Assembly: GCF_041397485.1 (NCBI RefSeq) | Contig: NZ_JAWKWO010000001.1 | Span: 1,189,176 to 1,253,175 of the forward strand | DNA from: Zhengella sp020637775 | GTDB lineage: Bacteria; Pseudomonadota; Alphaproteobacteria; Rhizobiales; Rhizobiaceae | Direction of reading: 5' to 3' | Length of the DNA stretch: 64,000 bases | In this document: positions 43,276 through 52,608 of the stretch, piece after piece | Position numbering within the stretch: the first letter of the stretch is position 1 | Layout of the letters: each line of letters starts with the position of its first letter | Notes under the pieces: model-generated | The model's input: the letters and a program-made list of their open reading frames with translations, nothing else | What the model was told of the DNA's origin: nothing | Databases searched by the model: none | Program-made: the position numbers and the translations under genes

Positions 43276-43617
43276 TTATTCGTCGCCTGTCCCCGGCTCC
43301 GCGGAGAAGTATTTCTCCAGCTTTCCAGGCTCGCCGTCATACTTTTCCGCTTCCGGCATCTGGTCTTTCTTCACGGTGATGTTTGGCCAGATCGCCGCAT
43401 AGTCCGTATTCAGCTTCAACCAGTCTTCCAGGCCCGGCTCCGTATCCGGCTTGATCGCCTCGGCGGGACATTCCGGCTCGCAGACGCCGCAATCGATACA
43501 CTCGTCCGGATGGATGACGAGCATGTTCTCGCCTTCATAGAAGCAGTCGACCGGACAAACCTCCACGCAATCGGTATATTTGCATTTGATGCAATTGTCG
43601 GTGACGATATAGGTCAT
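43276..43617 (-). CDS. fdxA: Seven-iron ferredoxin FdxA
   Basis: A 113-residue ferredoxin with a [3Fe-4S] and a [4Fe-4S] cluster. The cysteines C9, C17, C21 and the second set in CIDCGVCEPECP match Azotobacter-type FdI. The start MTYIVTDNCIKCKY fits the family. It is a cytoplasmic electron carrier; partners are not known. Confidence 0.96.
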   Translation of the reverse strand: MTYIVTDNCIKCKYTDCVEVCPVDCFYEGENMLVIHPDECIDCGVCEPECPAEAIKPDTEPGLEDWLKLNTDYAAIWPNITVKKDQMPEAEKYDGEPGKLEKYFSAEPGTGDE

Positions 43618-43792
43618 GTCCGGCTCCGGCGCTTCACGCATCGCTCTGGTCTTTTGCGTGTCAGGTAACGGCTTTGCCTGGCTCTGACAAGAGCAAGCTT
43701 TGTCGCCGGAGCGCCATTTTGAGCAAGGATTTTGCACTGCGGCACAATGGCGCGCCTTGGCTGGCAATGATTGCCGCTCGCGCCGGCCGCCC

Positions 43793-44200
43793 TCAACCGT
43801 CCGTCCCCTTCAACCGGTCGGTCTGCCGGCGCTCCTTCTTGGTCGGCCGCCCCTTTCCCGTCTCGCGCACCGGCGCCAACTGGTCCGGCAACAGCGCATC
43901 GCGCGGCGGCGGCGGCGGCGACAGGTCTTCGTAGAGCAGCCGCGCTTCCTCGTAGGGGCCGCGCCGCGCACCCGGCGCCACGACCTTGAGAACGAGCACC
44001 CGGCCATCCAGCGTCACGGTCAGCACATCGCCCGGCCGCACCGCCTTTGCCGCATTGTCGGTCTTGTCACGGTTGACGCGAACGCGCCCCGCCTGAATGA
44101 GCTTGGCCGCCAGCGAGCGGGATTTCACGACGCGGGCAAAGAACAGCCACTTGTCCAGCCGCTGGCGTCCACCGCCCTCCGGGTCGGCTTCCGGACTCAT
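43793..44200 (-). CDS. S4-domain RNA-binding protein (Hsp15-like)
   Basis: A 135-residue protein with an S4 domain RLDKWLFFARVVKSRSLAAK at residues 14-33 followed by LIQAGRVRVN, then a basic tail. Hsp15 (HslR) binds stalled 50S subunits carrying nascent chains. It starts 33 bases after the helicase stop on the same strand, so the two are probably co-transcribed. Confidence 0.9.
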   Translation of the reverse strand: MSPEADPEGGGRQRLDKWLFFARVVKSRSLAAKLIQAGRVRVNRDKTDNAAKAVRPGDVLTVTLDGRVLVLKVVAPGARRGPYEEARLLYEDLSPPPPPRDALLPDQLAPVRETGKGRPTKKERRQTDRLKGTDG

Positions 44201-44233
44201 CCGGTCAAGGCGCCTTCACCGCCAGCCATGCTG

Positions 44234-47200
44234 TCACTTGCCCATCTTGTCCTTGAGCGCAGCCAGCTTGGCGAAGGGCGAATCCGGATCGATCCGCTGT
44301 GGCCTGGCCTCCCGCTGCGGCTTGCCGCCGCCGGCATGAACCCGGTCCGGCTTGCCGCCTCCCGGCTTGCCACCCGGTTTCGGGCCACGCTTCTGGTCAC
44401 GGCCCTTGCCCTTGAAGCCTTCACGCTTGGGCTGGTTGTCGCGCCCCCGTCCCGGCTGCGGCCGGCCGCGGCCCTCGGCCCGGCCCTGCCGCCAGATGGT
44501 GATCGTGCGCGGCGCCTCCGCCTCTGCTTCCGCAGCGTCCCTCGAAGGCTGCGCATCGGCCACAGCAACGCCATCCACCGCTGCGGCCTCTTGCGGCACG
44601 GATGCCGCATCGTCCTCTCCGGGCATGATGCTTGCCGCGTCGGGTGCCGAACCGGCATCCGTGGCGGTGTCTGCTTCCGTTTCCGGGGCGGCCGGCGCGC
44701 CGGCCAGCGCCGTCACCATGTCGGCCGCGGCGGGCGCTTCGTCCGCGTCGCCGGCACCAGGCCCCGCATCTTCGCCCGACGGTACGCCAAGTGCCTCCGG
44801 CTTGCCGGACGCATCGAGCGATGCCAGATGCGCCTCCACCTCTTCGGCCGGCTTCGTTTCGCCGCGATAACCAAGCGCCTTGAGAATTTCGTCCATGTCC
44901 TCGGCCGTGGCGCCGAGAATCGACATCATGGCAGGCGTGACGATGAAGGCCCGCCCGTCATAGCCGCCTTCCGGCCGCGCCCCCTGGCCCGGCTGCCAGG
45001 AGACCGCCGGGCGTATCAGATCGGCCAGCCGTTCGAGGATGTCCACACGCACGGCGCGCCGCCCGAGCACCCGGAAACCCGCAAGATGGTAGAAATCCTG
45101 CCGGAAAGCGGGGTCCGTGACCACCGAAGTGCGCCCTGCGGCCAGCGCCGAGACCACGTCGCCGAAACCCGGATCGTCCTTGGCATCGTGGAACAGCGCC
45201 CAGAGCGTTGTGATGAGACCGGCGGGCGCCGGCTTCAGCAATGCCGGCACGAACAGGTGATAGGCCCCGAAGCGAACGCCCAGCTTGCGCAGCCCCGCCC
45301 GCGTGTCCTGGTCCAGCGCCTTGACCTCGTCGGCGATTTCGCGCCGGTTGATGACGCCCATCTGCTCGGCCATGCGAAAGGCGATACCCTTGGCAATGCC
45401 CTCCAGGCCTTCGCCGGCGGCGAGGTCCTGCAACGGCTTCAGCAGGCTTTCGACCTGATAGGCGACATAGCGCTCGGCCCGCGCCGCCACCTTGTCGCGC
45501 GCGGGTCCGGTCAGCTGCTCGTCGGCCAGCAGGATCACGCGCGGCCGCAGCACCTGGTCGCCGGCGGCCAGCAAGGCGACGGGCGATCCCAGCCAGCGCA
45601 GCATGCCATCCGACGACAGCGCCAGGTCGCCATTGGCGGTAGCGGCGAAACGCTCCGCCCGCGCGTCGAATTCCTGGCCCAGCGCCTTTTGCGCCGCCCC
45701 TCTCACCGCCTTGGCATCTTCGCCCTCGGCAGAGGTATCGGCGGTAAACCGGAATCCCTGCAACTGACCGACGTGATGACCTTCGACCGTGACATCCCCG
45801 GCCGGGCTGATTTCCGCTTCCAGCATCGTATTTTCTCTCAAGCGCCTCATGAGCACGGAAGTCCTGCGGTCTACGAAGCGTTTCGTCAACCTTTCATGCA
45901 GGGCATCCGACAGCCTGTCCTCGATCTCGCGTGTTTTTTCCTGCCAATGTGCCGGATCCGCCAGCCATCCCGGCCGGTGCGACACGAATGTCCATGTCCT
46001 GATCTGTGCAACGCGGGCCGAAAGCGTGTCGATATCGCCCTCGGTCCGGTCGGCCCGGCGCACCTGTTCGGCCATGTAGTCTTCGTCCACATGGCCGCGC
46101 CGCGCCAGGTCGCCATAGAGCTGGCCGATGATGTCGGCATGCTGGGCCGGCGCGATGCGGCGATAGTCCGGCAGCGCACAGACATCCCAGAGCAATTCCA
46201 CCCGTTGGCGATTGGTGGCCAGCGCCTGCACATCCGGATCGCGCGAAAGATAGCCGAGTGCCTGCTGGTCCACCGCCGGAAGCGCCCTCGTCAGCCCGTC
46301 CACCGGCGGAATGGTTTCCAGCGAATGGGCAAGGGCGGCAAGACTGGAAAAATCGAATTGCGCGGTCCGCCATTGCAGGGTGCGCACCGGCGCGAAATCA
46401 TGGGCCTCCAGCTTTTCGATCAGTTCGTCCTCGAACATGTCGGCCTGCCCGGTCACGCCGAACGTGCCGTCGCGGGTATGCCGTCCGGCGCGCCCGGCGA
46501 TCTGGCCGAGTTCCGCCGGCGTGAGCTGGCGGTACTGGAAGCCGTCGAACTTGCGCGTCTGGGCGAAGGCGACGTGGTCGACGTCGAGGTTGAGCCCCAT
46601 TCCGATGGCATCGGTCGCCACCAGGAAATCCACGTCGCCGGACTGGTACAGCCCCACTTGCGCATTGCGCGTGCGCGGGCTGAGCGCGCCCAGCACCACA
46701 GCCACGCCGCCGCGCTGGCGCCGGATCAATTCGCCGATGGCATAGACCTCGTCGGCGGAAAAGGCGACGATGGCCGAGCGGCGCGGCAGCCGGGTGATCT
46801 TCTTGGAGCCGGACCAGGCCAGGTGCGACATGCGCGGCCGCGTGACAACCGAAAGGCCGCGCAGGAGCTTTTCCAGGATGCCGCGCATCGTGCCCGCGCC
46901 CAGCAGCAGCGTTTCCTGCCGCCCGCGCAAATGCAGGATACGGTCGGTGAAGATATGGCCGCGTTCCAGGTCGCCGGCAAGCTGCACCTCGTCGATGGCC
47001 ACGAAGGAGGCACTGGTCTGGCGCGGCATGGCCTCCACCGTGCACACCGAATAGCGCGCGCCGGGCGGATTGATCTTCTCCTCGCCGGTGACAAGCGCCA
47101 CATTGCCCGCGCCCACCTTCTCGCAGACGCGGCCATAGACCTCGCGCGCCAGCAGGCGCAGCGGCAGGCCGATCACCCCGCTGTCATGGGCGACCATGCG

Positions 47201-47305
47201 TTCGATGGCCAGGTGGGTCTTGCCGGTATTGGTCGGCCCCAGCACTGCCGTGACATCCCGCCCGGAAAGGACGAGCGGCTCATTCTGTCTTGCAGGTGCA
47301 TTCAT
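44234..47305 (-). CDS. Suv3-like DExH RNA helicase
   Basis: A 1023-residue helicase. Walker A GPTNTGKT (23-30), VAIDEVQLAGD (motif II), DAIGMGLNLDVDHV and GQIAGRAGRHTRDG (motif VI) match the Suv3/mitochondrial degradasome group. About 120 residues of Ala/Glu/Asp-rich disorder follow, then a basic Gly/Arg/Lys tail likely to bind RNA. It probably unwinds RNA for decay. The start MNAPARQNEPLV is chosen because the homology begins there. Confidence 0.9.
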   Translation of the reverse strand: MNAPARQNEPLVLSGRDVTAVLGPTNTGKTHLAIERMVAHDSGVIGLPLRLLAREVYGRVCEKVGAGNVALVTGEEKINPPGARYSVCTVEAMPRQTSASFVAIDEVQLAGDLERGHIFTDRILHLRGRQETLLLGAGTMRGILEKLLRGLSVVTRPRMSHLAWSGSKKITRLPRRSAIVAFSADEVYAIGELIRRQRGGVAVVLGALSPRTRNAQVGLYQSGDVDFLVATDAIGMGLNLDVDHVAFAQTRKFDGFQYRQLTPAELGQIAGRAGRHTRDGTFGVTGQADMFEDELIEKLEAHDFAPVRTLQWRTAQFDFSSLAALAHSLETIPPVDGLTRALPAVDQQALGYLSRDPDVQALATNRQRVELLWDVCALPDYRRIAPAQHADIIGQLYGDLARRGHVDEDYMAEQVRRADRTEGDIDTLSARVAQIRTWTFVSHRPGWLADPAHWQEKTREIEDRLSDALHERLTKRFVDRRTSVLMRRLRENTMLEAEISPAGDVTVEGHHVGQLQGFRFTADTSAEGEDAKAVRGAAQKALGQEFDARAERFAATANGDLALSSDGMLRWLGSPVALLAAGDQVLRPRVILLADEQLTGPARDKVAARAERYVAYQVESLLKPLQDLAAGEGLEGIAKGIAFRMAEQMGVINRREIADEVKALDQDTRAGLRKLGVRFGAYHLFVPALLKPAPAGLITTLWALFHDAKDDPGFGDVVSALAAGRTSVVTDPAFRQDFYHLAGFRVLGRRAVRVDILERLADLIRPAVSWQPGQGARPEGGYDGRAFIVTPAMMSILGATAEDMDEILKALGYRGETKPAEEVEAHLASLDASGKPEALGVPSGEDAGPGAGDADEAPAAADMVTALAGAPAAPETEADTATDAGSAPDAASIMPGEDDAASVPQEAAAVDGVAVADAQPSRDAAEAEAEAPRTITIWRQGRAEGRGRPQPGRGRDNQPKREGFKGKGRDQKRGPKPGGKPGGGKPDRVHAGGGKPQREARPQRIDPDSPFAKLAALKDKMGK

Positions 47306-47499
47306 CGTCAGCGGGGCGGTCCTTCGGACGGATCGGAGACAGCGCACGGGCTGCGCCTGTTTCCAAAGCACAGCTCACGGCAAGCTGCAAGCGCACCCGC
47401 CTTTTTTCTCAAGTGCCGCGCCGGAGTTGCAACCCTGACGCGGATTCGAGCGGAACGAGTCTGGAACGAATCGGCGACGAATCGCTGACTCCGGTTGAT

Positions 47500-47865
47500 T
47501 CAGGCTTTGTTCCGCTTCGCCTCATATGGGAGCCCGCTGATCGCCTGGCAACGGCTCCAGCGCACCGGATCGCTCGAAACGCCATCGACAACGCGCACGA
47601 CCAGCATGGCTTCCTCCGACAATTGCCGCATCTCGATCACCTGACCGGCTTCAGGATCGCCCTCGGGGCCCTCATAGCGAAAGCTGTGCCGCCCGTAATC
47701 GCCGATGATCTGCGCCCCGGACGGGATCGTGATGGCCGGCCCCTCGATATGCAGGTGCTTGCCGTCCGGCGAACACCAGTCGCCATCGATCCGGTCTGCA
47801 AGGGCGGCGGCGGGAAACAGGATGCCGGCAAGAAGAAACGGCAAGGCATGAAGGGTTCGGCGCAT
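47500..47865 (-). CDS. Secreted protein, unknown function
   Basis: A 121-residue protein with a clear signal peptide (cut near ALA-DR) and a mature part with DGDWCSPDGKHLHIEGP and two cysteines, likely a periplasmic beta-rich domain. A GGAGAG ribosome site precedes the ATG. The unusually long phbB frame overlaps it in another register up to 47637; the good signal peptide and ribosome site suggest this gene, not the extension of phbB, is real. Confidence 0.75.
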   Translation of the reverse strand: MRRTLHALPFLLAGILFPAAALADRIDGDWCSPDGKHLHIEGPAITIPSGAQIIGDYGRHSFRYEGPEGDPEAGQVIEMRQLSEEAMLVVRVVDGVSSDPVRWSRCQAISGLPYEAKRNKA

Positions 47866-48710
47866 GGCTTTCTCTCCGGGTTCCTTTCCCGAAACATACG
47901 CCTTTCTGCCGGAATCGCGAAGCCTGTCCGAAACGGAAGCGGGCGCCGCAGCGGGCGCCCGTCAACGATGCAGAACGCGGTTACGGCCGACGAGAAATAC
48001 TGCCCCCCCATGGCCGAGATCGTCGCACCGGTGATGAAGCCGGCGTCATCGGAGGCCAGGAAGGCCACGCAGCGGGCGATTTCCTCCGGCTCGCCGAGAC
48101 GGCCGACCGGGATCTGTCCGATGATGGCCTCGCGCACCTTTTCCGGCACTGCCATCACCATGTCGGTGGCGATATAGCCCGGCGCCACCACGTTGACGGT
48201 GATGCCGGCGCGCGCGCCTTCCTGCGCCAGCGCACGGGTGAAGCCGATATCGCCGGCTTTCGCGGCCGAGTAATTGGCCTGACCGGCCTGGCCCTTCTGG
48301 CCATTGATCGACGAAATCGTGATGACACGGCCGAACTTGCGGTCGCGCATGCCCGCCCAGACATTGTGCGTCATGTTGAAAACGCCTGTCAGGTTGGTGT
48401 CGATTACCTCTTTCCACATCTGCGGCGTCATGCGGTGGAACATGGAATCGCGTGTGATGCCGGCATTGTTGACCAGCACGGCCACTGGCCCGAGATCCGC
48501 CTCGATCTGCGCGATGCCCGCCTGGCAGGCCTCGTAATCGGCCACCGACCACTTGTAGGTCTTGATACCGGTCTCGGCCGTGAACTTCGATGCCGCCTCG
48601 TCATTGCCGGCATAATTGGCCGCGACGGTATAGCCGGCCTCCTTGAGCGCCATGGAAATGGCCGCGCCGATGCCGCGCGACCCGCCGGTGACGATTGCTA
48701 CCTTGGACAT
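47637..48710 (-). CDS. phbB: Acetoacetyl-CoA reductase with aberrant C-terminus
   Basis: Residues 1-239 are a normal NADPH-dependent acetoacetyl-CoA reductase (SDR): VTGGSRGIGAAIS, NNAGITRDSMFHRM, the active-site Tyr/Lys of QANYSAAKAG, and the family ending ISAMGGQYF. Relatives stop within one or two codons after this. Here the next codons are TCG TCG and the frame stays open for another 118 residues, running through the downstream gene in a different register. One base change in either TCG would give a stop. It could be a real stop loss or a sequence error. It reduces acetoacetyl-CoA for PHB. Confidence 0.9.
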   Translation of the reverse strand: MSKVAIVTGGSRGIGAAISMALKEAGYTVAANYAGNDEAASKFTAETGIKTYKWSVADYEACQAGIAQIEADLGPVAVLVNNAGITRDSMFHRMTPQMWKEVIDTNLTGVFNMTHNVWAGMRDRKFGRVITISSINGQKGQAGQANYSAAKAGDIGFTRALAQEGARAGITVNVVAPGYIATDMVMAVPEKVREAIIGQIPVGRLGEPEEIARCVAFLASDDAGFITGATISAMGGQYFSSAVTAFCIVDGRPLRRPLPFRTGFAIPAERRMFRERNPERKPCAEPFMPCRFFLPASCFPPPPLQTGSMATGVRRTASTCISRGRPSRSRPGRRSSAITGGTAFAMRAPRAILKPVR

Positions 48711-48850
48711 GCACTTCTCCTCCCCTGTGTGGATCGGACCGGAAGGCGCATGCGATGAAGAAAGTCCCCGGATGATGCCGGTTCACCTCTCCGCCGCGCC
48801 GCGCCCTCCTGCCCGCTATAGGCTGATGGTCTCTCGGATCCGGGCGGTTG

Positions 48851-50029
48851 TCACATCGCCTCGAAGCACATGGCGACACCCATGCCGCCGCCGATGCACA
48901 GCGTGGCAAGACCCTTCTTCGCGCCGCGCCGCTTCATCTCGAAGGCCAGCGTGTTGAAGATGCGCGCCCCCGAAGCACCGATCGGGTGGCCAATGGCGAT
49001 CGCGCCGCCGTTCACGTTCACGATCTCGGGATTCCAGCCCATGTCCTTGTTGACGGCGCAGGCCTGCGCGGCAAAGGCCTCGTTGGCTTCCACGAGATCG
49101 AGGTCGTCGACCGTCCAGCCGGCCTTTTCCAGTGCCCTGCGCGAAGCCGGAATCGGGCCGGTGCCCATGATCTGCGGATCGACGCCGGCCGTGGCCCATG
49201 ACACGATGCGCAGCATCGGCGCAATGCCGCGGCGCACAGCTTCTTCCTCGGTCATCAGGACGGCCGCTGCCGCGCCGTCATTGATGCCCGACGCGTTGGC
49301 GGCCGTCACCGAGCCTTCCTTGTCGAAGGCCGGGCGCAGCTTGCCCACGCTGTCCATGGTCACGCCATGCTTGATGTACTCGTCATCGGAAACGATCACG
49401 TCGCCCTTGCGCGTGGTCAGCGTCACCGGCACGATCTCGTCCTTGAACCGCCCGGCCTTCTGCGCCGCTTCCGCCTTGTTCTGCGAGGCGACCGCGAAAG
49501 CGTCCTGATCCTCGCGGGTCAGTTGCCACTGACGCGCCACGTTTTCGGCGGTGTTGCCCATGTGGTAGCCGTAGAAGGCGTCGGTCAGGCCGTCCTTGAT
49601 CATGGTGTCGATCATCTTCATGTCGCCCATCTTCACGCCGGAGCGCAGATGCGCGCAATGCGGCGCCATGGACATGCTTTCCTGGCCACCGGCCACGATG
49701 ACATTGGCATCGCCCAGCGCGATCTGCTGCATGCCGACCGCGATGGCGCGCAGGCCCGAGCCGCAAAGCTGGTTGAGGCCCCACGACGTCGCCTCCTGTG
49801 GGATGCCGGCACCCATGGCCGCCTGTCGGGCCGGGTTCTGGCCCTCGCCTGCCGACAGGATCTGGCCCATGATCACCTCGTCGACTTCCTTCGGATCGAC
49901 GCCCGCGCGTTCGAGCGCGCCCTTGATGGCGACGGTGCCCAGCACATGGGCCGGGGTATTCGCAAACGAACCGTTGAAGGCTCCGACGGGCGTACGCGCT
50001 GCGCTGGCCACGACAACCGATTTCGACAT
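48851..50029 (-). CDS. phbA: Acetyl-CoA acetyltransferase
   Basis: A 392-residue thiolase. The nucleophile is C89 in LNQLCGSGLRA; GHPIGASG and CIGGGMG carry the other catalytic His and Cys. It condenses two acetyl-CoA into acetoacetyl-CoA. It precedes phbB (140 bases) on the same strand and is divergent from phaR, so it starts PHB synthesis. No synthase gene (phaC) lies in the window. Confidence 0.95.
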   Translation of the reverse strand: MSKSVVVASAARTPVGAFNGSFANTPAHVLGTVAIKGALERAGVDPKEVDEVIMGQILSAGEGQNPARQAAMGAGIPQEATSWGLNQLCGSGLRAIAVGMQQIALGDANVIVAGGQESMSMAPHCAHLRSGVKMGDMKMIDTMIKDGLTDAFYGYHMGNTAENVARQWQLTREDQDAFAVASQNKAEAAQKAGRFKDEIVPVTLTTRKGDVIVSDDEYIKHGVTMDSVGKLRPAFDKEGSVTAANASGINDGAAAAVLMTEEEAVRRGIAPMLRIVSWATAGVDPQIMGTGPIPASRRALEKAGWTVDDLDLVEANEAFAAQACAVNKDMGWNPEIVNVNGGAIAIGHPIGASGARIFNTLAFEMKRRGAKKGLATLCIGGGMGVAMCFEAM

Positions 50030-50194
50030 GATGCTTCTCTCCCTTGGGACTGGAGCTGGATTGTGCCGCCACGTTTGACCGAGTGCGCGCCGATGTCAAA
50101 CGAGACATTGGGAGCAATTGGCCCCCGTGCGGGCGGCTCGTGTGTCTTTCGCATCGCAATATGACATGGCGGCGGCAAATCCCCAAGCCGCTCA

Positions 50195-50249
50195 TGCACT
50201 GCACAAATCGCTGGGAAACATTTGCATGTTGCGCCTATGCTGCGCACAA
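50195..50249. promoter_or_regulatory. PhaR-like sites between phbA and phaR
   Basis: TGCACTGCACAA (50195-50206) and TGCTGCGCACAA (50238-50249) follow a TGC-N3-GCA pattern close to the rhizobial PhaR consensus as I recall it; the first matches fully and the second misses one base. They lie about 100 and 55 bases upstream of phaR, and 165 or more from phbA. Confidence 0.5.
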
Positions 50250-50304
50250 AGCCGGTTCAGGCCGGCAGAACTGACACGATCCTGTTCGAACCAGGGAGGC
50301 GGAC

Positions 50305-50931
50305 ATGGCAGGCAAGAACGACGAGACGGTGGTTATCAAGAAATACGCCAACCGCCGGCTCTACAACACCGGCACCAGCACTTACGTGACACTGGAAGAC
50401 CTGTCCGAGATGGTGAAGAAAGGCGAGGAATTCACCGTCCAGGACGCCAAGACCGGCGACGACATAACCCATACGGTTCTCACCCAGATCATTTTCGAAC
50501 TGGAGAACAAGACCGGCCAGTCCATGCTGCCCATCCCGTTCCTGCGCCAGTTGATCGCCTTCTACGGCGACCAGATGCAGATGATCGTTCCCAGTTTCCT
50601 GGAGCAGTCGATGAATGCTTTCTCCAAGGAGCAGGAGCGCCTGCGCGCCCAGATGAAGGATGCGCTCGGCTCCACGCCCATGGGTTCCATGATCGACAAC
50701 CCGACCATGAAGGTTCTGGAGGAGCAGACCCGGCGCAACATGGAGGTGTTCCAGAACGCCATGCGCATGTTCTCGCCCTTCTCCGCCATGCAGGGCGGCG
50801 CTCCGGGCGGACCGGCCGGCGCAGGCAAGGAGGAGAAGGCGGCGGCGAAGGGCAAGGAGGATGATCCGAATCTGGCTGACCTCAAGGAACAGATCGCCGC
50901 CATGCAGCGCAAGCTCGACGCCATGTCCTGA
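50305..50931 (+). CDS. phaR: PHB synthesis repressor PhaR
   Basis: A 208-residue protein with the PHB accumulation regulatory domain: IKKYANRRLYNTGTSTYVTL and EEFTVQDAKTGDDI. It binds PHB and DNA and represses phasin and related genes. The C-terminal half is Ala/Gly/Lys-rich. It is divergent from phbA with TGC-type sites between them, and is closed by its own terminator. Confidence 0.95.
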   Translation: MAGKNDETVVIKKYANRRLYNTGTSTYVTLEDLSEMVKKGEEFTVQDAKTGDDITHTVLTQIIFELENKTGQSMLPIPFLRQLIAFYGDQMQMIVPSFLEQSMNAFSKEQERLRAQMKDALGSTPMGSMIDNPTMKVLEEQTRRNMEVFQNAMRMFSPFSAMQGGAPGGPAGAGKEEKAAAKGKEDDPNLADLKEQIAAMQRKLDAMS

Positions 50932-50956
50932 TTTCGTCCCGCCGGACAGGAATGCG

Positions 50957-50993
50957 GGCGCCGCTTGATATATCAGGCGGCGCCTTTCTTTTT
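50957..50993 (+). terminator. Rho-independent terminator of phaR
   Basis: GGCGCCGC (50957-50964) and GCGGCGCC (50977-50984), with TGATATATCA as a further small dyad in the loop, then TTTCTTTTT. Confidence 0.9.
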
Positions 50994-51013
50994 CGCAGGC
51001 GCAAAAAGCGGTG

Positions 51014-52600
51014 TCACCAGCCGGCCGCCATGCCGTCCTTGCGCGCATCCGATCCGGCCTCCAGGAAGCCGGTTTCGTGGTTGATGCGGATGATCTGGCT
51101 GCCGCCCCAGGCTTTTGGCGCCGGTTTCAACCCGTGCCCCCGCGCCGCCAGCCCGGCGATCGCGTCCTCCGCCATGTGCCGTTCATGCAGCAGCGTGCCG
51201 CTTTCGTCCCAGAACAGGCGGGCATGATCGATGGCCGCCTGAACATCCATTCCGTGATCCGTCAGGTTGGAAAACACATGCGCATGGCCCATCGGCTGAT
51301 AGGCCCCGCCCATGACGCCGAAACTGTGCGAAACCCTGCCGTCCTTCATCGCCATGGCGGGGATGATGGTATGCATCGGGCGCTTGCCGCCCTTCATTTC
51401 GTTGGGATGGCCTTCCTCGAGGCTGAAACAGGCGCCCCGATTCTGCAACACGATGCCCGATTCCGGCGTTGCCACCAGCGCACCGAAGCCCGAATAGATG
51501 GAATTGATGAAGGAGACGGCCCGCCGGTCCCGGTCCACGACGGTCAGGTAGATCGTGTCGGCATCCGGCAGGTCCGGCAGCACGATGTCATCGGCGCGGC
51601 GCTCCGGATCGATCCGCGCGGCAAGCGATTCCGTGTGGGCGGGCGACAGGATCTGTTCCGCGCTGGCGCCCATGCTGGCAGGATCGGCGAGGAGATGGTC
51701 ACGCACCGAATAGGCCAGCCGCGCCGCCTCGATTTCAAGGTGATACCGCGCCGCACCATCGGGCGGCAGCTTGCCGGCGCCAAGCGCGCCCAGGATATTG
51801 AGGATCACCAGCGCGACGATGCCCTGCCCGTTCGGCGGGATTTCGAGCACGTCATGGCCGCCGTAGCGGGTGGAAACTGGCGCGACCCAGTCGGCCCGCA
51901 CCGCCGCAAGGTCTTCCTCATCCATGAAGCCCCCCGCCTTGCGTACGGTCGCGGCGATTTCGGCTGCAACGGGTCCCTCGTAGAAGGCACGCGATCCCCC
52001 GGTGGCAATGGCGCGCAGGGTTTTCGCCAGCGCCGGGAAAGCAAAGCGTTCGCCGGTCACCGGCGCCCGCCCTCCGGCCAGGCAATGGCGGGCAGTGCCC
52101 TCGTCGCCCGCCAGGCCATCCGCCAGCAAGGCCCAGTCCCAGGCCACCCGTTCGTGAATGGGAAAACCCGCCTCGGCATAATGGATTGCCGGCTGCAGCA
52201 GGGCGTCCATGCCCCGTGTGCCAAACCGCTCCGCAAGCCGCGCCCAGGCATCCACCGCGCCCGGCACGGTGATCGAAAGACCGCCGGTCGCCGGCACGCG
52301 GGCATGCCCCATGGCCCGCAGCTTTGCCGCATCGGCTGAGGCGGCCACGCGGCCGGAGCCGTTCAGGCCGTGAACGCTGCCGTCCGGTTCCGCCACGATG
52401 GCGAAACAGTCGCCGCCAATGCCGGTCATCTGCGGCTCCACCACGGCCAGAACCGCCGATGCGGCAATGGCGGCGTCCACGGCATTGCCGCCGCTTTTGA
52501 GAACGTCGAGCGCCACGACGGTGGCCAGCGGATGGGATGTTGCGGCCATGCCGTTTTCAGCGATGACGCGGGAGCGCCCCGGAAGATCGAAACAACGCAT
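51014..52600 (-). CDS. Gamma-glutamyltransferase family protein
   Basis: A 528-residue Ntn-hydrolase of the GGT family. The likely self-cleavage/nucleophile residue is T349 in PDADTIYLTVVD, where classical enzymes have a Thr-Thr-His. GGNAVDAAIA and GGAYQPMGHAHVF are conserved. I see no signal peptide, so it may be cytoplasmic, unlike classical periplasmic GGT. It starts 8 bases after the small membrane protein. Confidence 0.88.
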   Translation of the reverse strand: MRCFDLPGRSRVIAENGMAATSHPLATVVALDVLKSGGNAVDAAIAASAVLAVVEPQMTGIGGDCFAIVAEPDGSVHGLNGSGRVAASADAAKLRAMGHARVPATGGLSITVPGAVDAWARLAERFGTRGMDALLQPAIHYAEAGFPIHERVAWDWALLADGLAGDEGTARHCLAGGRAPVTGERFAFPALAKTLRAIATGGSRAFYEGPVAAEIAATVRKAGGFMDEEDLAAVRADWVAPVSTRYGGHDVLEIPPNGQGIVALVILNILGALGAGKLPPDGAARYHLEIEAARLAYSVRDHLLADPASMGASAEQILSPAHTESLAARIDPERRADDIVLPDLPDADTIYLTVVDRDRRAVSFINSIYSGFGALVATPESGIVLQNRGACFSLEEGHPNEMKGGKRPMHTIIPAMAMKDGRVSHSFGVMGGAYQPMGHAHVFSNLTDHGMDVQAAIDHARLFWDESGTLLHERHMAEDAIAGLAARGHGLKPAPKAWGGSQIIRINHETGFLEAGSDARKDGMAAGW

Positions 52601-52608
52601 CGGGAAAC

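Noticed and set aside
43700..47488. A 1262-residue open frame on the plus strand over the helicase
   Set aside because: Mirror frame of the helicase and S4 genes, with no recognisable domain and an atypical composition.
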